DNA from: Rubellimicrobium rubrum
GTDB taxonomy: Bacteria > Pseudomonadota > Alphaproteobacteria > Rhodobacterales > Rhodobacteraceae
Assembly: GCF_006152115.1 (NCBI RefSeq)
Contig: NZ_VDFU01000003.1
Location: forward strand, 62,001 to 126,000
Direction of reading: 5' to 3'
DNA length: 64,000 bases
The notes under the pieces were generated by a model. That model did not search any database and had not been told where the DNA came from. It worked only from the letters and a program-made list of their open reading frames with translations. Of this stretch, positions 18,100-24,938 are shown piece by piece; positions within the stretch are counted from its first letter, which is position 1, and each line of letters starts with the position of its first letter. The translations under genes were made by a program, and so were the position numbers.

Positions 18100-18513
18100 T
18101 CAGCGAAGCGGACACGAGAGAACCAGCGCCGCCACAGGAGCATTGGCACCGCGGAGGTAGTAGCCCGGCCGCCGCCCCGCTTCGGAATACCCGAAACCGG
18201 AGTAGAGCGCGCGCGCGCCTGCATTGTCCTCCGCCACTTCGAGGAACGCGCGGTCCGCGCCCCTCGCCGCGGCCTCCTGCTCGAAGCGGGCGAGAAGCAT
18301 GGCGGCCAGCCCCAGGCGGCGGTGATCGGGATGGGTGGCAAGGGTCAGGACCTCGGCTTCATCAAGGATGACGCGGCCAAGAATGGAGGCCCGTTCATCA
18401 CCCAGGAGAAGTGTGCCGGGATGTGCCAGCAGGGACGCGAACTCATCGGAGTTCCAGGGCCGGTCCTGTTCGAAGGCCGCCGCATGAAGGCGGGCCAGCG
18501 CGTCCGGGGTCAT
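18100..18513 (-). CDS. rimI: GNAT acetyltransferase, RimI-like
   Basis: 137-residue GNAT-fold protein with acetyl-CoA motif A TLATHPDHRRLGLAAMLLARFE near residues 75-95 and the C-terminal ALYSGFGYSEAGRRPGYY. RimI acetylates the N-terminal alanine of ribosomal protein S18. The gene overlaps tsaB by 4 bp (ATGA), the classical tsaB-rimI pairing, which is the main reason for the specific name. Substrate is inferred from context. Confidence 0.85.
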   Translation of the reverse strand: MTPDALARLHAAAFEQDRPWNSDEFASLLAHPGTLLLGDERASILGRVILDEAEVLTLATHPDHRRLGLAAMLLARFEQEAAARGADRAFLEVAEDNAGARALYSGFGYSEAGRRPGYYLRGANAPVAALVLSCPLR

Positions 18514-19160
18514 TCCTGCAGGATCGTGGGGGCCGGATCGCGAGGCGGTGCTGCATCCGGCGCACGAAGATAGAGCGGGGCGGGGCGGGGTAGATCCTGA
18601 TCACGGCGTTCCATGGCAATCCGTGCGATCGCCTCGGCCAGCGGTGCCATCGCTGCGACCTCATGGCCCCCGATGCGGGCCGCCAGGTTCCCGGCAAAGT
18701 CGCCTAGGCAGGGAAGGCCGGCCGGCAGGGGCGGAAGCGCCTCACCAAGTGGCTGGGTCACCGGCCCGAAGGCATGCGGCCCGAACGCCTGCAGATGGAC
18801 TTGGCCCAACCGCGCATCGCGGGCCACGAGCGCGGCGTTCCGGCCCCAAGCCAGAGCTTCGAAGACGGTTACGCCGATGGCTTTGCAGCCTAAGCCCAAG
18901 GCCAGTCCCCGCGCTGCGGCAACTGCGATGCGGACGCCGGTGAAGTTCCCAGGTCCCGTGCCGACGCCAAGAGCGGTAAGATCGCGCCAGGAAACCCCCG
19001 CGTCGCGCAGCACCTCTTCCAGCATAGGCATCAGCCGCTCGGCCTGACCGGTGGCCATGGGTTCTTCGGTCTGGACCAGGACGCGGTCCCCTGACAGCAA
19101 AGCGGCCGCGCAATGCGCGGCCGATGTGTCGAAGGCGAGGATCAGTGGTTCAGGCGGCAA
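18510..19160 (-). CDS. tsaB: tRNA threonylcarbamoyladenosine biosynthesis protein TsaB
   Basis: 216-residue ASKHA-fold protein that scaffolds TsaD and TsaE in forming t6A37 on ANN-decoding tRNAs. Motifs: LILAFDTSAAHCAAALL at the N-terminus and ALGVGTGPGNFTGVRIAVAAARGLA near residues 63-85. The start is a TTG at 19160, inside the last codons of nfuA (11-bp overlap), with AGAGG nine bases upstream; no ATG or GTG exists before the conserved LILAFDTS. It overlaps rimI at its 3' end, so nfuA-tsaB-rimI form one tightly packed unit. Confidence 0.9.
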   Translation of the reverse strand: MPPEPLILAFDTSAAHCAAALLSGDRVLVQTEEPMATGQAERLMPMLEEVLRDAGVSWRDLTALGVGTGPGNFTGVRIAVAAARGLALGLGCKAIGVTVFEALAWGRNAALVARDARLGQVHLQAFGPHAFGPVTQPLGEALPPLPAGLPCLGDFAGNLAARIGGHEVAAMAPLAEAIARIAMERRDQDLPRPAPLYLRAPDAAPPRDPAPTILQE

Positions 19161-19713
19161 CCGGTCGAACCTCTGTCACCTCGGGAATGTAATGCCGTAG
19201 CAGGTTCTCGATCCCCATCTTGAGAGTCAGGGTCGAGGACGGGCATCCGGCGCAAGCGCCCTGCATGTGAAGATAGACCACCCCCCGCTCGAACCCGTGG
19301 AAGGTGATGTCACCGCCATCCTGCGCAACGGCCGGACGGACCCGGGTGTCGAGCAGTTCCTTGATCTGCTCCACGATCGCGTGGTCTTCGCTATCATGGG
19401 CGGCGTGACCGGATGCGGCCGGGGCTTCGCCTTCCATGACCGGCTGTCCGGACTGGAAGTGGTCCATCACGGCACCAAGAATGGCGGGCTTGATGTGATC
19501 CCACTCGATCTCGGGTGCCTTGGTGACGGTCACGAAGTCAGACCCGAGGAACACACCCGTCACGCCATCGACTGCGAATATTCGGCGGCCCAACGGTGAT
19601 TTCTGGGCGGAACCGGCATCCGGAAAGTCCGCAGTGCCCTGGCCCAGCACGCTCTCGCCGGGGAGGAACTTCAAGGTGGCCGGGTTGGGCGTGGATTCGG
19701 TCTGGATGAACAT
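19150..19713 (-). CDS. NfuA/NifU-type iron-sulfur cluster scaffold protein
   Basis: 187 residues. The N-terminal Nfu_N domain starts MFIQTESTPNPATLKFLPG, and the C-terminal NifU domain has the cluster-binding CAGCPSSTLTLKMGIENLL. Such proteins assemble or carry 4Fe-4S clusters to apo-enzymes in the cytosol. A low-complexity linker (EGEAPAASGHAAHDSEDH) joins the domains. First gene of the nfuA-tsaB-rimI unit, with a candidate promoter at 19739-19767. Confidence 0.93.
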   Translation of the reverse strand: MFIQTESTPNPATLKFLPGESVLGQGTADFPDAGSAQKSPLGRRIFAVDGVTGVFLGSDFVTVTKAPEIEWDHIKPAILGAVMDHFQSGQPVMEGEAPAASGHAAHDSEDHAIVEQIKELLDTRVRPAVAQDGGDITFHGFERGVVYLHMQGACAGCPSSTLTLKMGIENLLRHYIPEVTEVRPVAA

Positions 19714-19738
19714 CGGGAGCCCTCTGAATCAGGATCCC

Positions 19739-19767
19739 GATATGCGCCTTGTTGGCCGCAACGTCAA
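19739..19767 (-). promoter_or_regulatory. Candidate promoter of nfuA-tsaB-rimI
   Basis: On the minus strand TTGACG (19767-19762), 17 bp, CATATC (19744-19739), 26 bp before the nfuA start. The -35 is good; the -10 matches the consensus at three positions. Confidence 0.35.
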
Positions 19768-19834
19768 GGTTTTGGAACGATTCTAAAGTGAGCAGGCGCG
19801 GGAACAGCCCGACCCCCTGTACGGCACAAGGTCG

Positions 19835-19858
19835 AGGGGCGCCCAGCGGGGCACCCCT
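19835..19858 (-). terminator. 10-bp hairpin after the acidic-tail exported protein gene
   Basis: AGGGGCGCCC (19835-19844) and GGGCACCCCT (19849-19858) pair over 10 bp (one G-U) around a 4-nt loop, 19 bp after the stop codon of the gene at 19877-20320. No U-tract follows on the minus strand. Confidence 0.55.
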
Positions 19859-19876
19859 GTCAGTTCGGTTTTAACC

Positions 19877-20320
19877 TTAGCCGTTGGTGCCGGAGCCGGC
19901 CTCGCCGTCGTTGCTGTCGTTGTCGCCCGAGTTGTCGCTGTCGTCATCGTTATCGCTCTCGCCGCCCTGGGGCGACAGTTCGATCTCCTGCTGGGCGACT
20001 GCTTGCCCATCGATCACGAGCACCGCCAGAACTGCGTCCGCGATGGGACGGGTCGTCAGGGTGATGCGCACGTTCTCGTTGGCTCCGGCAGTGACAGGGC
20101 CGGTGCCCAGCGGCTCGCCCTGGCGCTCGTCCACGATCGAATAGATCTGCACTTCGCCGTCGGTCGTGGCGGTGACGAGCGGGATCTCGATCAGGAGGTT
20201 GTTGCCGTCCTGGACCGGGATGATGCCGAAGGCGTTCTCGGTCGCCGTGGTTTCCTGGGCGGTGACGAGGGTGGCCGAACCGATCATCGCGGCGGCCACG
20301 AGAATGACGAACTTGTTCAT
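19877..20320 (-). CDS. Exported protein with acidic Asp/Asn/Ser-rich tail
   Basis: 147 residues. Signal peptide MNKFVILVAAAMIGSATLVTAQ, then a beta-rich domain of about 95 residues (FGIIPVQDGNNLLIEIPLV, GEVQIYSIVDERQGEPLGTG), then from about residue 119 a low-complexity tail of Asp, Asn, Ser, Gly and Glu. The tail is strongly acidic and could bind cations or act as a disordered spacer at the cell surface. No family recognised. RBS GGAAC-like motif precedes the ATG at 20320. Confidence 0.8.
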   Translation of the reverse strand: MNKFVILVAAAMIGSATLVTAQETTATENAFGIIPVQDGNNLLIEIPLVTATTDGEVQIYSIVDERQGEPLGTGPVTAGANENVRITLTTRPIADAVLAVLVIDGQAVAQQEIELSPQGGESDNDDDSDNSGDNDSNDGEAGSGTNG

Positions 20321-20432
20321 CTGGCGTTCCTTGTGTCTTAACCCGCGTTCACCGCGGTCGGGCGCCCAACGCGGCGAACAAGGAATTGGTTTCCCTCATC
20401 CCGCGTGCTGGCAGGAATAGCCTGTCCCTAGG

Positions 20433-21050
20433 TCAAGCTGCGGGTTGGGCCAGCGCGGCGATGGCGACGAACGCGAACAGGTTGAAGCTCGCATGGGCCA
20501 TGATCCCGCTCCCCAGCGTGCCAGAGGCTAACCGGGCCGCCGTCCATGCGCCGCCCAGCGCCAGCGGGCCGAGGACCAGAAGCGCAGGGCCAACGCCCAC
20601 CTCCAGAGGGGCCAGACCCAGCCACGCCGCGTGAAAGATCCAGTAAAGAAGCAGGGCCAGCGCGGCTGGCCTGTCGCCCGCGCTCGGGATGAGAGCACCG
20701 CGCCAGAACATCTCCTCGAGGAGGGCGTGGAGCAAGGCGGCCATTGCGGCGGCGAGGATGACATGCGGGGGCAGGATGACACTCCCCAGTATCCGGAACG
20801 TGGCGGCGCCGACCAGGATCACGGGTAGCGCGAGGGCAAGGTTGATCGGGCGTCCCGGCGACTGCAGCGGCAGGAGGTCGTAAAGGAAGTCACGGTCGAT
20901 TCTGGAAAGGGCCGTCCCCAGGAAGATCCAGTAGGCCACCAGCCCTAGCCCGGCCGCCACCAGCGGCTGAACCCGCCCTGACAGCCAAACGTTCACGGCA
21001 TAAAGCACCGGCACCGCTAGGATCGCAGCCAAGGCAAGCCGCCGGTCCAT
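20433..21050 (-). CDS. CPBP family intramembrane metalloprotease homologue
   Basis: 205-residue integral membrane protein with about six hydrophobic segments. The three CPBP/Abi motifs are present: EExxxR (E112, E113, R117 in LLEEMFWRG), FxxxH-like YWIFH with H140, and H186 in GIMAHASFN, so the metal site appears intact. CPBP proteins include CAAX-type prenyl endopeptidases and bacteriocin-immunity proteins; the substrate here is unknown. It starts 3 bp after the stop of the universal stress protein gene, so the two are likely co-transcribed. Confidence 0.88.
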   Translation of the reverse strand: MDRRLALAAILAVPVLYAVNVWLSGRVQPLVAAGLGLVAYWIFLGTALSRIDRDFLYDLLPLQSPGRPINLALALPVILVGAATFRILGSVILPPHVILAAAMAALLHALLEEMFWRGALIPSAGDRPAALALLLYWIFHAAWLGLAPLEVGVGPALLVLGPLALGGAWTAARLASGTLGSGIMAHASFNLFAFVAIAALAQPAA

Positions 21051-21053
21051 GGG

Positions 21054-21509
21054 TCAGGTGATCGCCTCGAGCCGTTCCTTGGACAGGTCGCCCGGTACGA
21101 TGGTGATGGGCACCGCAAGCGTGCCCGCCTGCTTGGTCAGCGCCGTTACGAGCGGGCCCGGGCCCTTGTTGTCCGTTCCCGCGCCAAGGACCAGAACGCC
21201 GATCTCCTGGTCGTCGCGAATCTGGGCCATGATCTCGGGCACCGCCTCGCCTTCGCGGATGATCAGTTCGGGGTCGATGCCCTGACGGTCCCGCATCCAC
21301 TTGGCATAGACCTCAAAATGAACCTCGATCCGCTCACGGGCTTCTTCGCGCATGATGTCGCCCACGCCGATCCACGCGCCGAAATCGGCGGGCGAGATCA
21401 CGGACAGGACCTGCACCGCTCCCCCCGTCTTGGCTGCGCGCATGGCGGCAAACCGCATGGCATTCAGGCATTCGCGCGTGTCGTCCAGCACGACGAGGAA
21501 TTTCCGCAC
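21054..21509 (-). CDS. Universal stress protein (UspA family)
   Basis: 151 residues beginning MRKFLVVLDDTRECLNAMRFA from a GTG start with AAGGGGGA upstream. The C-terminal LVLGAGTDNKGPGPLVTALT resembles the nucleotide-binding GxxG-9x-G(S/T) loop of UspA proteins, and VPITIVPGDLSKE closes the fold. A cytosolic stress-associated protein of undetermined target. The CPBP gene follows after 3 bp. Confidence 0.9.
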   Translation of the reverse strand: MRKFLVVLDDTRECLNAMRFAAMRAAKTGGAVQVLSVISPADFGAWIGVGDIMREEARERIEVHFEVYAKWMRDRQGIDPELIIREGEAVPEIMAQIRDDQEIGVLVLGAGTDNKGPGPLVTALTKQAGTLAVPITIVPGDLSKERLEAIT

Positions 21510-21554
21510 GCACCGTCCCCCTTGGCTGCGTGAGAGGCAGTGTGGCGGATGGGT

Positions 21555-21574
21555 CCGGCCGTTGCAACGGCCGG
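21555..21574 (-). terminator. 20-bp perfect palindrome between trpS and the universal stress gene
   Basis: CCGGCCGTTGCAACGGCCGG is self-complementary over all 20 bases. It lies 8 bp after the trpS stop and 45 bp before the usp start, both on the minus strand. As RNA it would fold to an 8-bp stem with a 4-nt loop and could end trpS transcripts; as DNA it could also be an operator for usp. Confidence 0.55.
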
Positions 21575-21581
21575 GCTGGGC

Positions 21582-22601
21582 TCAGCCCCGGACCATGCCC
21601 ACGATGTCCAGCGTCCGGCTCAGGACCGGCTGCGCGATCGCGCGGGCCCGCTCGGCGCCGCGGGCCAGGATGCGGTCGATCTCTGCCGGGTCAGCCATCA
21701 TGCGGGCCATCTCGCCCGAGATCGGGGACAGCCGCTCGACCGCGAGGTCCGCCAAGGCCGGCTTGAAGGTGCCCCAGCCCGCGCCGGGATAACGCGCCAG
21801 CACCTCGGCCGGGGTGATGTCGGCCAGCGCCGCATAGATCTCCACGAGGTTGCGCGCCTCGGGGCGGCCGTCCAGCCCTTCGACGGACTCGGGCAGCGGC
21901 GCGGCGTCGGTGCGGGCCTTCTGGAACTTGCGGGCAATGGTGTCGGCGTCATCGGTCATGTTGATCCGCTCCATGTCCGACTCACCGGACTTGGACATCT
22001 TCTTGGTGCCGTCGCGCAGGTTCATCACACGCATGGCAGGCCCTTCGATCACGGGCTCGGCCATCGGGAAGAAATCGACCTTGTAGTCATGGTTGAACTT
22101 GGCCGCGATGTCGCGCGTCAGCTCCACATGCTGCTTCTGGTCCTCGCCCACGGGAACGTGGGTCGCGTGGTAGAGCAGGATGTCGGCGGCCATGAGCGAC
22201 GGATAGGCATAAAGGCCCAAGGACTGCGCCTCGGCGTTCTTGCCAGCCTTTTCCTTGAACTGCGTCATCCGGTTCATCCAGCCCAGGCGGGCCACGCAGT
22301 TGAAGATCCACGCCAGCTCCGCGTGCTGGGAAACTTGGGACTGATTGAAGAGGATGGACTTTTCCGGGTCGATGCCCGAGGCGAGGAAGCCCGCCGCGAC
22401 CTCGCGCGTGGCTGACCGCAGTTCCTTCGGGTCCTGCCAGACGGTGATGGCGTGAAGGTCCACGACGCAGTAGATCGTCTCGAAGCCGCCGCCCTGCATC
22501 TGCACGAAGCGCTTGATTGCGCCCAGGTAGTTGCCGAGCGTGAGCCCGCCCGAGGGCTTGATGCCCGAGAAGACACGGGGCGTGAAACGGGCGTCTTGCA
22601 T
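21582..22601 (-). CDS. trpS: Tryptophan-tRNA ligase
   Basis: 339-residue class I aminoacyl-tRNA synthetase charging tRNA-Trp. The HIGH-equivalent motif is in [18 protein letters not shown] (residues 13-30), and KMSKS is present as [11 protein letters not shown] near residue 200. Length and start ([13 protein letters not shown]) fit the bacterial family. Divergent from the rhomboid-like gene. Confidence 0.97.
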   Translation of the reverse strand: MQDARFTPRVFSGIKPSGGLTLGNYLGAIKRFVQMQGGGFETIYCVVDLHAITVWQDPKELRSATREVAAGFLASGIDPEKSILFNQSQVSQHAELAWIFNCVARLGWMNRMTQFKEKAGKNAEAQSLGLYAYPSLMAADILLYHATHVPVGEDQKQHVELTRDIAAKFNHDYKVDFFPMAEPVIEGPAMRVMNLRDGTKKMSKSGESDMERINMTDDADTIARKFQKARTDAAPLPESVEGLDGRPEARNLVEIYAALADITPAEVLARYPGAGWGTFKPALADLAVERLSPISGEMARMMADPAEIDRILARGAERARAIAQPVLSRTLDIVGMVRG

Positions 22602-22673
22602 GGGAATGGTCCGCTGGCCTTGGGGGTCCGGGTGGATTATCGGGGGCTCTGCTGTCCGTCAAGGAGACCGCCC

Positions 22674-23387
22674 GTGGCCCGATCGTTCCAAAAGCGCCTG
22701 CCCGAGCCGGTACCGGGAGAAAGCCCCGTCAACCCGGTGCCTGCCGTGATCCTCGCCCTGTTCCTGGCCATCGCCGGAATCGAGGCGATTCTGAGCCTGG
22801 GCGGCATGGGCCTTGCCGGAGGCCCGGCTGCGGTCGGATGGCGTGTGGGTCTGCTCGAACGGTTCGCCTTTTCTCCGGCGGTGTTGGAGCAGGTCCTTCA
22901 GGGACACTGGGGGGACATGAGCCTTCTCCTGCGCTTCGTCAGCTACGCCTTTCTCCACGGCAGCGTGACCCACGCCCTGTTCGCGGGAGCGCTCCTGCTG
23001 GCCCTGGGCAAGTTCGTCGGCGAGGAGATGGGGCAGGGCGCGACACTGGCCGTGTTCATCGCGGCCACCATCGGCGGCGCGCTGGCGTTCGGCGCCTTTG
23101 CGGTCGATACGCAGCCGCTGTTCGGCAGCTATCCCGGCATCTACGGATTGATCGGGGCGTTCACCTATCTGCTCTGGCTAAGGCTGGGCCGGACCGGGGA
23201 GAACCGCCTGAAGGCGTTCCGGCTGATCGGTGGCCTGTTGGCTGTGCAGCTGCTGTTCGGCGCCCTGTTCGGGGCAAATCCGCAATGGATCGCGGATATT
23301 GGAGGGTTCGTCGCGGGGCTGGCCGCAGCCACCGTGTTCGCCCCCGGTGGATGGGCCGCCCTGCGCCAGCGGCTCCGCGCCCGCTAG
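22674..23387 (+). CDS. Rhomboid-family membrane protein lacking the protease catalytic residues
   Basis: 237 residues from a GTG with AAGGAG seven bases upstream. Hydrophobic segments and the FLHGSVTH motif (H95, H100) give a rhomboid fold. The catalytic serine position (GASG in active enzymes) reads GSYPGIYG with Tyr153, the catalytic histidine position reads DIGGFVAG with Asp208, and the oxyanion Asn after H100 is Ala104. It is therefore probably a pseudoprotease that binds membrane partners rather than cleaving them. Its stop overlaps the murJ stop tail to tail. Confidence 0.88.
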   Translation: MARSFQKRLPEPVPGESPVNPVPAVILALFLAIAGIEAILSLGGMGLAGGPAAVGWRVGLLERFAFSPAVLEQVLQGHWGDMSLLLRFVSYAFLHGSVTHALFAGALLLALGKFVGEEMGQGATLAVFIAATIGGALAFGAFAVDTQPLFGSYPGIYGLIGAFTYLLWLRLGRTGENRLKAFRLIGGLLAVQLLFGALFGANPQWIADIGGFVAGLAAATVFAPGGWAALRQRLRAR

Positions 23388-24925
23388 CGACGCAGCGCGC
23401 CCCGAAGATCCGAAAGGCGAAACGCCCCAAGACCGACGCCTGCTCCGAAGTAGGTCACGATGCCCACCACGCACAGCAGCGCAAGCGCCGGATAGCGCAG
23501 GCCAGGTGCATGGAGCGGTCCATCCAAGGCCCAAGCCACGAGCCCTAGGACGACCCCCATGACGGCGGCGGATGCCCCGATCCGGGGCAGGCGGCTCAGA
23601 AGGCGCGCGTCGAGGCGGGCCGCATCGCCCATGTTGCGGGCTCCGCGCCAAAGCTGCCAGACCATGGTCCAGCCTGCGACGGTAGTCCCGAGGGCGGCCG
23701 CCACGAAGCCCACGACCGGCGCCAAGCCGACCGCGACGGCGGCATTCACGACCATGGCCCAGACAGCATAGCGGAACGGCCTCCGGGTGTCCTCGCGTGC
23801 ATAGAACAGGGGTTGAAGCACCTTGTGCAGCGTGAAGGCCGGGAGGCCGGCCCCATAGACGGCCAAGGTCAGGGCAGTGGCCACTGTGTCCTCACGCTCA
23901 AAGGCCCCCCGTTCGAACAGCACCGAAATCAGGGGATAGGCGATCACGATCAACGCAGCGGCGGCCGGAACGGTCAGCGCAAGGCTGATCTCGGCCGCAC
24001 GGTTCAGGGCGTCGCGCCCCCCAGTCTCATCGCCGGCGCGCAGCCGGCGCGACAGGTCCGGCAGCAGCACCGTGCCGATGGCGATCCCCACCACGCCAAG
24101 AGGCAACTGATACAATCGGTCGGCATAGGACAGCCAGGCCACGGCGCCTTCGAAGAAGCTGGCCACCTGCCGCCCGACGAGCAGGTTGATCTGCACGACC
24201 CCGCCCGCCAGCATTGCCGGTCCCGCGATGCGGGCCAGTCGGCGAAGGTCGGGCGTGATGTGGGGCCAGGCCAGGCTCGGCGCGTAGCCCGCGCGGTGCG
24301 CTGCATGCCACGTGAAGGCCAGTTGCGCGATGCCGGTGACCGGCACCGTCCAGGCGAGCGTAAGACCCATGTCCCACCCCAGCCAATCCCCCAGGAGCAT
24401 GGCGGCGATGAACATGAGGTTCATGAGCACGGGGACGAGGCTGGCCTCGGTGAACTTGCCGAACGCGTTCAGCACGCCCGACAGCAGCGCCACGAGGCTG
24501 ATGAACAGGATGTAGGAAAAGCTGATCCGGCCATACAGCACCGCAAGCCCGAAGCGTTCATCCCCGGCAAAGCCAGCCGCCATGGCCCAGACCAGCCAGG
24601 GCATCAGAAGCGTACCCAGGAGAGAAAAGGCAATCAGGACCGAGGCCAACCCGTTGAAGGCGTCGCGCGCGAAGCCTCGGGCGTCCTCGCCGCCTTCGAG
24701 CTTCTTGGCGAAGATCGGCACGAAAGCCATGTTGAAGGCGCCCTCGGCGAAGAACCTCCGGAACATGTTGGGCAGGGAGAAGGCGACGAGGAACGCTTCG
24801 GCCGTGGGCCCCGTGCCCAGATAGGCTGCCATCATCACATCGCGCGCAAAACCCACGACGCGGCTCAGCAGCGTCCAGGCGCCCACGGTGAGAAAGCCCC
24901 GGACGAGGCGAATCGGTGCGGCCAT
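23384..24925 (-). CDS. murJ: Lipid II flippase MurJ
   Basis: 513-residue MOP-superfamily transporter with about 14 transmembrane segments that flips lipid II to the periplasmic face. N-terminal signature LTVGAWTLLSRVVGFARDVMM, then FAEGAFNMAFVPIFAKKLE, where MurJ conserves basic residues of the cavity. The ATG at 24925 is preferred over a TTG two codons upstream because of GAGAGG placed about eight bases before it. It lies 13 bp downstream of glnD on the same strand. Confidence 0.96.
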   Translation of the reverse strand: MAAPIRLVRGFLTVGAWTLLSRVVGFARDVMMAAYLGTGPTAEAFLVAFSLPNMFRRFFAEGAFNMAFVPIFAKKLEGGEDARGFARDAFNGLASVLIAFSLLGTLLMPWLVWAMAAGFAGDERFGLAVLYGRISFSYILFISLVALLSGVLNAFGKFTEASLVPVLMNLMFIAAMLLGDWLGWDMGLTLAWTVPVTGIAQLAFTWHAAHRAGYAPSLAWPHITPDLRRLARIAGPAMLAGGVVQINLLVGRQVASFFEGAVAWLSYADRLYQLPLGVVGIAIGTVLLPDLSRRLRAGDETGGRDALNRAAEISLALTVPAAAALIVIAYPLISVLFERGAFEREDTVATALTLAVYGAGLPAFTLHKVLQPLFYAREDTRRPFRYAVWAMVVNAAVAVGLAPVVGFVAAALGTTVAGWTMVWQLWRGARNMGDAARLDARLLSRLPRIGASAAVMGVVLGLVAWALDGPLHAPGLRYPALALLCVVGIVTYFGAGVGLGAFRLSDLRGALRR

Positions 24926-24938
24926 GGTCAAGAACCTC

